From Opitutaceae bacterium (GTDB lineage: Bacteria > Verrucomicrobiota > Verrucomicrobiia > Opitutales > Opitutaceae): a stretch of 9,989 nucleotides of DNA. Numbering within the stretch: position 1 is the stretch's first letter; each line of letters begins with the position of its first letter. This document shows positions 1 through 5,171 of this stretch, piece after piece. The notes under the pieces were generated by a model. That model was not told the origin of the DNA and made no database searches. It saw only the letters and a list, made by a program, of their open reading frames with translations. The stretch is taken from contig JAIRTK010000139.1 of NCBI GenBank assembly GCA_031254955.1, positions 1 to 9,989 of the forward strand, read 5' to 3'. Position numbers and translations under genes: made by a program.

Positions 1-21
1 CGGTCCCGCTGGGTACACGGT

Positions 22-53
22 GGGGGGGGGGCGGGCCCCTCAGGTCCCCCCCC
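22..53. repeat. G10 run facing a C8 run
   Basis: Ten consecutive G (22-31) are followed after one C by GGG and CCCC, and then by eight consecutive C (46-53) and AAAA. The G and C runs could pair as a stem, or the G side could form a G-quadruplex. Long homopolymers like this are prone to slippage and to sequencing or assembly length errors, so the exact run length should be treated with caution. Confidence 0.5.
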
Positions 54-117
54 AAAACCGCGCCCACTGCCCCCCGCACTCCATAAACAGGCCTCGCCGG
101 GCCGCTGGACGGGGGCC

Positions 118-283
118 GCGTAACCTCAGTTAATCACTGAAATTATGCGCTGTCGTCATAGCGCAAGTTGTCAGACTCCTCGCTTCGCTCGGGGCAAACC
201 TGCTGAACACACGACGCTTGCGCGGCATGAAGCAGACTTGGAAGTCTGCGCTACGAACGAGGCTGCGCGTAACCTCGGTTAAT
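118..283. repeat. 17-bp direct repeat bracketing a hairpin-rich segment
   Basis: GCGTAACCTCAGTTAAT at 118-134 recurs at 267-283 with one change (A to G in the tenth position). The 132 bp between the copies contain several inverted repeats: TGCGCT/AGCGCA (146-151 and 160-165), GCGCAAG/CTTGCGC (161-167 and 217-223) and the GTAG-headed hairpin at 232-254. The layout could be a small repeat-bounded element or two copies of a dispersed repeat. No transposase or terminal inverted repeat is visible. Confidence 0.45.
232..254 (-). repeat. REP-like hairpin with a GTAG foot
   Basis: Read on the minus strand, a GTAG tetranucleotide (254-251) is followed by one C and a perfect 8-bp stem (GCAGACTT / AAGTCTGC) closed by a 2-nt CC loop. 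A GTAG foot next to a hairpin is the known signature of REP sequences mobilised by RAYT-type (IS200/IS605-like) transposases. No RAYT gene lies in the window, so the assignment rests on structure only. Confidence 0.5.
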
Positions 284-350
284 AAAAACAAAGGCTCTTT
301 GCGCCTTCATACCCTTTCCCAGTGAACATGACACTATAGAAGCAGAGCCA

Positions 351-442
351 TGTAGGGGCTTCGCTTGCGAAGCCCGTTACTGGTGCACGCCTGTTGTTGG
401 TGCACGGTTATCAAGCCGGGCGTCGCAAGCGATGCCCCTGCA
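351..442. repeat. REPIN-like inverted pair of GTAG/GCAG hairpins
   Basis: Two 26-bp sequences lie head-out in inverted orientation: 351-376 on plus and 417-442 on minus. They match at 23 of 26 positions. The left copy has GTAG (352-355), then arms GGGCTTCG (356-363) and CGAAGCCC (368-375) around a CTTG loop. The right copy has GCAG (441-438), then GGGCATCG and CGACGCCC around the same CTTG loop, with one mismatch in its stem. The 40-bp spacer contains a 9-bp direct repeat, TGGTGCACG, at 381-389 and 398-406. This matches the architecture called REPIN: two REPs forming one long hairpin, the presumed mobile unit. Confidence 0.6.
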
Positions 443-476
443 AAAGAGTGATTTTCATTGGGAATGGGTATCACGC

Positions 477-570
477 CTTTACGTCCTCGCGCCTTCATTC
501 CTTCGCGTCTTCGCATCCTCGCATCTTCGCGTGAGTTCTTCATGGCTCCGTGTCCTCCGTGCCTCCGTGG
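477..570. repeat. Degenerate 8-bp repeat mosaic
   Basis: From about 483 to 531 the sequence runs in variants of an 8-bp unit such as CCTTCGCG, TCTTCGCA, TCCTCGCA and TCTTCGCG (500-507, 508-515, 516-523, 524-531). After a short link it continues as GCTCCGTG and two CCTCCGTG units (545-552, 554-561, 562-569). I recall very similar phrases scattered in intergenic regions of many unrelated Gram-negative genomes, but cannot verify that here. The array accounts for the spurious open frame on the opposite strand. Confidence 0.55.
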
Positions 571-592
571 TTTAAAAGAGAAAACTTTTAAA
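571..592 (-). terminator. Possible weak stem-loop downstream of the AraC gene
   Basis: TTTAAAAG (571-578) pairs perfectly with CTTTTAAA (585-592) across a 6-nt loop, 15 bp beyond the AraC stop codon. The stem is almost all A/T and is not followed by a clear U-run on the minus strand, so it is a poor intrinsic terminator. It may be only part of the neighbouring repeat mosaic. A second small stem, TGAGG/CCTCA (593-597 and 605-609), overlaps the stop codon. Confidence 0.2.
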
Positions 593-606
593 TGAGGGAT
601 AAATCC

Positions 607-1500
607 TCACGGGGTGCGCAGCCGACTGCGCCATGTTTGGGGGGAGACGCCGTGGGCGCGCTTGAACGCGGCGGACAGGTGGAAGCCGGAATTGAAACCG
701 AGCTGGGCGGCAAGCTCGCCGAGGGTCGCGTCGCTTGACGCCAGCAGCCGCCGCGCGCGCGCGAGGCGCAGGTGCAGCACATATTGCCACGGGGCAAATC
801 CTGTATCCTGCTTGAACGCCCGGCGGAAGTGCGAGTAGGCCACGCCCAGGCGCATGGCCAGCTCGCGCATGTCAACCGGCTCGGTGTGGCGCTCGGCCAG
901 AAAGCGCTCCGCCTCGGCCACGGCGCGCATCAGCCGCGAGACCGCGCGGCCCTGCTCGCGGCCCGCGCGCTCCCAGGCGGCAAGCACCGCGCAGGCCGCC
1001 GCCGCGCGGGGCGCGTCGAAACCGGGCGGGCCGTGGCGCGAAAGCGCGTGGACTTGCTCCAGCGCGGTCTCCATGCCGGCGCCCAGCACGCCCGGGCGCA
1101 CGGCGCCCTCCGCCGTGAACACGCCGTGGCTTATCAGCCTGTCCACCAAGGGGCCTTGCACTTCCAGCCAGCTTTCCTCCCAGCCGGTGCGCCGGTCCGG
1201 TTCGTAGCGGTGCCAGACGCCGGGCAGCAGCGCGAACGCCATGCCCGCCGCGATTTTGCGCCGGCCAGTCGCCTGGGTCTCGAAGCGTCCGCCGCCGTTG
1301 GTGATGAGCACGATTTGCAGCGCGTCCAGCACGCGGCCTCGCGCCCAGCCGAACAGGTGGTCGGCGGGATGCGCGGGCGGCGGGTAGGGCGCGCCGGCCC
1401 GCACCCATGTGCAGCCCGCCGCCGTCACCGCCAAGCCCCACACGGCCAGGTCGGGCGAGGTCGCGAAGTAGCGGAAATAATTATTCGCAATGTTGGGCAT
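607..1500 (-). CDS. AraC-family transcriptional regulator
   Basis: This is a 297-residue cytoplasmic transcription factor. The N-terminal part looks like an AraC-type cupin sugar-binding domain: a beta-rich stretch from about residue 61 (LQIVLITNGGGRFE), then AGMAFALLPGVWHRYEPD at 85-102. The C-terminal part has the two AraC helix-turn-helix units, around 211-230 (containing LAMRLGVAYSHFRRAFK) and 260-280 (containing LAAQLGFNSGFHLSAAFK), ending with the typical GVSPQTWR. I chose the ATG at 1500 (MPNIANNYFRYF). The frame stays open to a GTG at 1536 with further ATGs at 1521 and 1518, but those add a short hydrophobic AT-rich stretch I do not recognise from the family. No Shine-Dalgarno motif precedes any of these starts. 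It is divergent from the isomerase gene with 71 bp between the starts, the usual arrangement for a local sugar-responsive activator. The ligand is unknown; a deoxysugar or its isomer is a guess. Confidence 0.93.
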   Translation of the reverse strand: MPNIANNYFRYFATSPDLAVWGLAVTAAGCTWVRAGAPYPPPAHPADHLFGWARGRVLDALQIVLITNGGGRFETQATGRRKIAAGMAFALLPGVWHRYEPDRRTGWEESWLEVQGPLVDRLISHGVFTAEGAVRPGVLGAGMETALEQVHALSRHGPPGFDAPRAAAACAVLAAWERAGREQGRAVSRLMRAVAEAERFLAERHTEPVDMRELAMRLGVAYSHFRRAFKQDTGFAPWQYVLHLRLARARRLLASSDATLGELAAQLGFNSGFHLSAAFKRAHGVSPQTWRSRLRTP

Positions 1501-1571
1501 TTTTTGTATATAAAACATCATTGTCAGGATTCCCACACGCGTGTCGATGCGATAAAGTCGGCGCCATTCCC
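1501..1571. promoter_or_regulatory. Divergent regulatory gap between regulator and isomerase
   Basis: This short gap is strikingly AT-rich next to its surroundings. It begins with TTTTTGTATATAAAACATC (1501-1519), suggesting the -10 regions of both promoters lie here. A perfect 10-bp palindrome, ACACGCGTGT (1535-1544), sits near the middle and is a candidate operator half-site or dimer site. I could not fit a good -35/-10 pair with normal spacing on either strand: TTGTCA at 1521-1526 and GATAAA at 1551-1556 are too far apart. On the minus strand, TATACA at 1510-1505 lies so close to the chosen AraC ATG that a leaderless transcript is conceivable. Confidence 0.4.
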
Positions 1572-3122
1572 ATGAATCGCCCGCCCGCCTCCCCTTCCGC
1601 CCTCCCGTCCTCCGCCCCGCCCTCCCGCCCTCCCGCCTCCTCTCCCGCCTTCCCTTCCGCCCTCCCGCCCACCCTTCTCCCCTCCCTGCTTCCTCCGGCC
1701 TCCCCGCTTCGCGTCGGGTTGTTCGGCATCGGCCTCGATGCCTATTGGCCGCAATTCGCCGGCCTCAAGGAACGCCTTGAGGCCGGCCTCGCGCGGGTCG
1801 CGGAAAAACTCGCGCGCCCCGGCGTGGAGGTCGTCAACGCCGGCCTCGTGGACAACCCGGACCGCGCCCGCGCCGCCGGGGGCGAGTTGCGCCGGGCGGA
1901 CGTGGATTTGATTTTCCTGCACGTGACCACCTACGCGCTGTCGTCCACCGTGCTGCCCGTCGTGCGGCGGGCGCGCGTGCCGGTCGTCGTGCTCAACCTC
2001 GCGCCCGCGCCCGCGATGGATTACAAGGCGTTCAACGCGCTCCGCGACCGCACGCGCATGACCGGCGAGTGGCTCGCGCACTGCGCCGCGTGCCCCGTGC
2101 CCGAGATCGCGAACGTGTTCACCCGCGCCGGCGTGCGTTTCCATCAAATCACGGGCGTGCTGGACGACGACCCCGAATGCTGGGACGAGGTGGACGCGTG
2201 GGTCGAGGCGGCGCGCGTCGCCGCCGGCATGGCCGCCAACCGCCTCGGACTCATGGGCCACTACTACGGCGGCATGCTCGACATCTACTCCGACCTCACG
2301 CTGCAATGCGCGACCTTCGGCACGCACATCGAGATGCTGGAGCTTGAGGAGCTGGCCGCGTTGCGGCGGGACGCGGGCGAGGCCGACATCGCGCGGCGCG
2401 CGGCGGAGTTTCGCGAGGTGTTTGACGTGCAGCCCGACTGCCGCGCCGACGACCTGGCCGAGGCGGCGCGCACCTCGCTCGCGCTGGACCGCCTCGTCGC
2501 CGCGCACCGGCTCGGCTCGATGGCCTATTTCCACAAGGGCACGGGCGTGTCGGAGTGCGAGGCGGCGGTCAGCTCGATCATCCCCGGCGCCTCGCTGCTC
2601 ACGGCGCGCGGCGTCCCGGTCGCGGGCGAATACGAGGTGAAAAACGCGCAGGCCATGAAAATCATGGACCTGTTCGGCGCGGGCGGCTCATTTACCGAAT
2701 ACTACGCGATGGATTTCAACGACGACGTGGTGCTCATGGGGCACGACGGCCCCGGCCACATCAAGATCGCGCAAGGCAAGACCAAGGTGCGCCCGCTCGA
2801 TGTTTATCACGGCAAAGTCGGGCGCGGCGTGTCGGTCGAGATGGCCGTGCGCCACGGCCCGGTGACGCTGCTCTCGGTGGTGGAGGCCGCCGGGGGCGGG
2901 CTTGCCCTGCTGTGCGCCGAGGCGGAGTCGGTGCCCGGCCCGATCCTGGAAATCGGCAACACCAACAGCCGCTACCGTTTTGCCTGCGGCGCGCGCGAGT
3001 TTGTGAACCGCTGGAACAGCCGCGGCCCCGCGCACCACTGCGCGATCGGCGTCGGCCACATCACCGCCAAGATTGAAAAACTCGGCCTCCTCCTCGGCCT
3101 GCCGGTGACGCGCGTGTGTTGA
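1572..3122 (+). CDS. L-fucose/L-arabinose isomerase-type sugar isomerase
   Basis: This 516-residue soluble protein belongs to the aldose-ketose isomerase fold shared by AraA and FucI. The recognisable domain starts at about residue 46 (LRVGLFGIGLDAYWPQF). Later come TTYALSSTVLPVV, GLMGHYYGGMLD and a catalytic-looking C-terminal half: GSFTEYY with Glu376, MGHDGPGH with Asp392 and His396, and RGPAHHCAIGVGH with His488/His489. By analogy with the Glu/Asp(Glu)/His metal ligands of FucI and AraA, I infer Glu376, Asp392 and one of His488/489 bind a divalent metal; Asp at the second site is more FucI-like. The substrate is uncertain (L-fucose, L-arabinose, L-rhamnose or another liberated sugar). Residues 2-45 are an odd Pro/Ser/Ala-only extension encoded by a pyrimidine tract. 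ATG 1572 is the only plausible ATG upstream of the domain. An in-frame ATG at 1407 would overlap the regulator gene and is unlikely. No Shine-Dalgarno sequence is seen. Confidence 0.85.
   Translation: MNRPPASPSALPSSAPPSRPPASSPAFPSALPPTLLPSLLPPASPLRVGLFGIGLDAYWPQFAGLKERLEAGLARVAEKLARPGVEVVNAGLVDNPDRARAAGGELRRADVDLIFLHVTTYALSSTVLPVVRRARVPVVVLNLAPAPAMDYKAFNALRDRTRMTGEWLAHCAACPVPEIANVFTRAGVRFHQITGVLDDDPECWDEVDAWVEAARVAAGMAANRLGLMGHYYGGMLDIYSDLTLQCATFGTHIEMLELEELAALRRDAGEADIARRAAEFREVFDVQPDCRADDLAEAARTSLALDRLVAAHRLGSMAYFHKGTGVSECEAAVSSIIPGASLLTARGVPVAGEYEVKNAQAMKIMDLFGAGGSFTEYYAMDFNDDVVLMGHDGPGHIKIAQGKTKVRPLDVYHGKVGRGVSVEMAVRHGPVTLLSVVEAAGGGLALLCAEAESVPGPILEIGNTNSRYRFACGAREFVNRWNSRGPAHHCAIGVGHITAKIEKLGLLLGLPVTRVC
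1577..1727 (+). repeat. Adenine-free pyrimidine/G tract encoding the isomerase N-terminus
   Basis: Across these 151 bp the coding strand contains a single A (1671), and up to about 1712 it is nearly all C and T with scattered G. It is built from variants of CCCTCCCGCC. A 16-bp exact direct repeat, CCCTTCCGCCCTCCCG, occurs at 1592-1607 and 1652-1667; the 60-bp spacing is exactly 20 codons. It encodes the repeated PSALP motif. It looks like a tandem repeat captured at the start of the reading frame, or one that has expanded within it. Confidence 0.6.
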
Positions 3123-3427
3123 AAAAAAACGCGCCCGCGCCGCGCCGCCCGCGCGCCCGCCCGCGCCAACCCACTCGCGCCAAACCGTCAACCCCAGCAA
3201 CCCGCTAAACCATCTCCACACACAACCCGCCATCCCCACCTCCCCCACACACAACCCGCACAACTCACACAACTCACCAACCCACCCCCGCAATCCGCCA
3301 TCCCCACACCCCACAACCCCCACACACCCCACACAACCCCCACAACCCGCCACTCCGTCCCCGCAACCCCTACAACCCCGCCAACCCACACAACCCGCCA
3401 ACCCACAACCGCAACCCTCCCGTCCCC
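3123..3427 (+). other. C-rich, G-depleted intergenic tract before the sulfatase
   Basis: This is a 305-bp gap without a gene. The first part (3123-3180) is A8 followed by pure GC. From 3181 to 3427 the plus strand has only 14 G in 247 bases and consists of degenerate units such as CACAACCCGCCATCCCCAC, CACACAACCC and CAACCC. An untranslated C-rich, G-poor, probably unstructured RNA is the classic context of a Rho utilisation site, so it could end or attenuate transcription after the isomerase. Alternatively it could serve as an unstructured leader for the sulfatase. I see no intrinsic terminator and no convincing promoter hexamers. Confidence 0.5.
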
Positions 3428-4990
3428 ATGCGCGCCCCCACCCCGCCGCCTCGCCACCAGCCTCGCCACCAGTCCCGCCACCAGCCTCGCAACCCGCCCC
3501 GCCACCACCGCCGTCTGCTGGCCGTCGCCGCCGCCCTGGCGCCCGGCGTCGCCGCGTCCCTTGCCGCCGGCGCGGACGCCGCCCGACCCGCCTCCTCCGC
3601 CACCTCCGCCGCCGGTGCCGCCGCCATCGCCGCCGCCCGCCCGCCGAACATCCTGTTTCTCCTGCTCGACGACGCGCGGACGGACGAGTTTGGCTTCGCC
3701 GGAAACCCCGTCATCCAGACGCCGAACATCGACCGCCTCGCCGCCCGTGGCACCGTGTTCGCAAACGCCTTTGTCACCACGGCCATTTGCGTCGTCAGCC
3801 GCGCGAGCATCTTTACCGGGCAGCACGGGCGCGCGCACGGCATCTGGGATTTTTCCGCCCCGTTCGGGCGCGAGCGCTGGGCGCGCGCCTACCCGCGCCT
3901 GCTCCGCGAGGCCGGGTATTTCACGGGCTTGGTGGGCAAGTTCGGCGTGGGCGGAAAACCGGAGGATTTGCCGTCGGACGACTTCGATTTCTGGCGCTCG
4001 CGCCCCGGCAATCTCAGGTATTTTGAAAAACACTCGCCGGAGCACCTCACCAAGCGCATCGGCGACCAGGCACTGGAATTTCTGGCCGCGGCGCCGGCGG
4101 GCCGCCCGTGGTGCCTGAGCGTCGGCTTCAAGGCGCCCCACGCGCAGGACCGCGCCCCGCGCGAGTTTCCGCCCGATGCGCGCGACGAGGCGTTGTATCG
4201 CGACGCCGCCATCGCCCCGCCGCCCGCCGCGACGGAGGCCGCGTTCGCCGGCCTGCCCGAGTCCGTGCAACAGTCCGAGGGCCGCAAACGCTGGCGCGTG
4301 CGCTTCGCCACCGATGACATGGCGCTGGCGACCACGCGCGACATCTACCGCCTGATTGCCGGCGTGGATCGCGAGGTGGGGCGCCTCCTCGACGACCTCG
4401 CGCGGCGCGGGATGCTGGACAACACGCTGGTCGTGTTCACCTCCGACAACGGCTTCGCGCTCGGCGAGCGCGGCATGTCGGACAAATGGTATATGTTTGA
4501 GGAGGACATCCGCGTCCCGCTCGTGATCGTGCCGCCCGGCGCCCTCGGCGCGCCGCCGCCGCCGTCGTCGCCTCGCCGCGCGGACTGCATGGCGCTGAAC
4601 ATCGACCTCGCGCCCACGCTGCTCGACTACGCTGGCGTGCCGGCGCCGGACGGGACGCAGGGCGCGTCGTTGCGCGCGTGGGTCGAGGGCCGCCGCGCGC
4701 CGGGCTGGCGCGAGGATTTTTATTATGAGCACCGCACGCTCCCGAAAATCATCCCGCCCAGCGAAGGCGTGCGCGGCGCGAAGTGGAAATACATCCGCTG
4801 GACCAACGAGTCCCCCGTGCGCGAGGCGTTGTTCGACCTGGAAGCCGACCCGCTCGAACTGAACAACCTCGCGGACTCCCCCGCCGCCGCGCCGCGCCTC
4901 CAACACCTGCGCGCCCGCTGCGCCACCCTGCGCCACGAGGCCGGCTCGCCGCCCGGCGCGGAAAAACCGCGCGCCGTTCCCCGCCCGTAA
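3428..4990 (+). CDS. Exported type I (formylglycine) sulfatase
   Basis: This 520-residue sulfatase of the alkaline-phosphatase superfamily would hydrolyse sulfate esters, here probably on a polysaccharide. The N-terminus is a signal peptide with an unusually long, Arg/His-rich n-region (1-29) and a hydrophobic core at 30-48 (LLAVAAALAPGVAASLA). An Ala/Ser linker runs to the catalytic domain at about 73 (PNILFLLLDD). Visible active-site elements are Asp81/Asp82, Cys121-x-x-Ser-Arg125 as the formylglycine site, Lys171, Lys235/His238 (KAPH), Asp340-Asn341 (TSDNGF) and Lys353 (SDKWYMFEEDIRVPL). The C-terminal subdomain runs through KWKYIRW and LFDLEADPLELNNLAD. The formylglycine motif is CVVSR rather than CxPxR, and the usual KxH is KFG (Lys171-Phe-Gly173). 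The ATG at 3428 is the only ATG before the signal core; its leader has no Shine-Dalgarno sequence. The exact glycan target cannot be told from sequence. Confidence 0.9.
   Translation: MRAPTPPPRHQPRHQSRHQPRNPPRHHRRLLAVAAALAPGVAASLAAGADAARPASSATSAAGAAAIAAARPPNILFLLLDDARTDEFGFAGNPVIQTPNIDRLAARGTVFANAFVTTAICVVSRASIFTGQHGRAHGIWDFSAPFGRERWARAYPRLLREAGYFTGLVGKFGVGGKPEDLPSDDFDFWRSRPGNLRYFEKHSPEHLTKRIGDQALEFLAAAPAGRPWCLSVGFKAPHAQDRAPREFPPDARDEALYRDAAIAPPPAATEAAFAGLPESVQQSEGRKRWRVRFATDDMALATTRDIYRLIAGVDREVGRLLDDLARRGMLDNTLVVFTSDNGFALGERGMSDKWYMFEEDIRVPLVIVPPGALGAPPPPSSPRRADCMALNIDLAPTLLDYAGVPAPDGTQGASLRAWVEGRRAPGWREDFYYEHRTLPKIIPPSEGVRGAKWKYIRWTNESPVREALFDLEADPLELNNLADSPAAAPRLQHLRARCATLRHEAGSPPGAEKPRAVPRP
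3452..3511 (+). repeat. Five 12-bp tandem units in the sulfatase signal-peptide n-region
   Basis: Units at 3452-3463, 3464-3475, 3476-3487, 3488-3499 and 3500-3511 are variants of CGCCACCAGCCT. They encode RHQP, RHQS, RHQP, RNPP and RHHR in frame (residues 9-28). They continue the C/A-rich character of the upstream intergenic tract into the coding region, suggesting that the extended n-region arose by repeat expansion. The charge is still compatible with a signal peptide. Confidence 0.65.
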
Positions 4991-5031
4991 AACCCGCCGC
5001 CGCACACGCGCCGCCGCCGCGCGCCGCGCGC

Positions 5032-5066
5032 CACGCGTCACGCGTCATGCGCCACGCACCACGAAA
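5032..5066 (+). repeat. Five 7-bp tandem units (CACGCGT type)
   Basis: The units are CACGCGT (5032-5038), CACGCGT (5039-5045), CATGCGC (5046-5052), CACGCAC (5053-5059) and CACGAAA (5060-5066). The array is degenerate towards its right end and runs directly into the next array. Its short period resembles the 8-bp mosaic near the left end of the window. Confidence 0.6.
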
Positions 5067-5165
5067 TTTCCCATCCGCCCGATTTCCCAGTCAGTCCGAT
5101 TTCCCACTCGCCCGATTTTCTCATCCGCCCGATTTTCCAACCCACCCGATTTTTCCACCCGCCCT
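5066..5165 (+). repeat. Six 16-17-bp tandem units (ATTTTCCCAnCCGCCCG type)
   Basis: The units begin at 5066, 5082, 5099, 5115, 5132 and 5149. Each has an ATTT-T core, then CC(C)A, then a C-rich segment ending CCG; lengths are 16, 17, 16, 17, 17 and 17 bp. G is rare on the plus strand. The array stops six bases short of the GH106 start codon, so it forms the leader of that mRNA or its promoter-proximal DNA. Units differ at several positions, so the array is not a recent perfect expansion. It is not a CRISPR array because there are no unique spacers. Confidence 0.7.
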
Positions 5166-5171
5166 CACGCC

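Larger units (their letters stand above)
1..606. other. Gene-free region made of dispersed and tandem repeats
   Basis: I see no convincing gene here. The only open frame of note (minus strand, 334-543) is made entirely of repeat sequence and looks like no protein I know. The stretch is less GC-rich than the genes and carries, in order, a G-run/C-run pair, a 17-bp direct repeat, several short hairpins, a REP-like pair and an array of 8-bp units ending in a GTG-rich segment. It lies downstream of the AraC gene, so it is the 3' side of that gene plus whatever lies beyond the left edge. I read it as an intergenic sink for dispersed palindromic repeats. A small unannotated RNA cannot be excluded. 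Confidence 0.7.
4991..5171 (+). other. Intergenic spacer of two tandem arrays before the rhamnosidase gene
   Basis: This 181-bp spacer starts with GC-only sequence (4991-5031), then five 7-bp units, then six 16-17-bp units that end six bases before the next start codon. I find no hairpin plus T-run typical of an intrinsic terminator and no Shine-Dalgarno motif before the ATG; the last bases are CCACCCGCCCTCACGCC. The sulfatase and rhamnosidase genes could be co-transcribed through it. Confidence 0.5.

Noticed and set aside
22..53. Intrinsic terminator formed by the G-run and C-run
   Set aside because: No T-run follows on either strand, and the homopolymer lengths may be sequencing artefacts.
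334..543. Minus-strand frame of 69 codons as a small gene
   Set aside because: It consists of the REPIN-like pair and the octamer array read through; there is no domain and no supporting start context.
1407..1571. Longer isomerase starting at the in-frame ATG at 1407
   Set aside because: It would overlap the AraC coding region and regulatory gap, and the added residues show no conserved feature.
772..1575. Plus-strand open frame of 267 codons over the AraC gene
   Set aside because: It has no recognisable motif, is His/Arg/Ala-rich and lies opposite a clear AraC protein with two helix-turn-helix units.
3120..3165. Minus-strand intrinsic terminator (GC stretch followed by T8)
   Set aside because: The GC stretch does not give a convincing stem next to the T-run, and no minus-strand gene is expected to be transcribed there.
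3188..5041. Open frame of 617 codons antisense to the sulfatase
   Set aside because: Low-complexity Gly/Val/Arg composition, starting in the C-rich intergenic tract; the sulfatase on the other strand has all expected motifs.
5066..5165. CRISPR-like array
   Set aside because: The 16-17-bp units are contiguous and degenerate with no unique spacers, and no cas genes are nearby.
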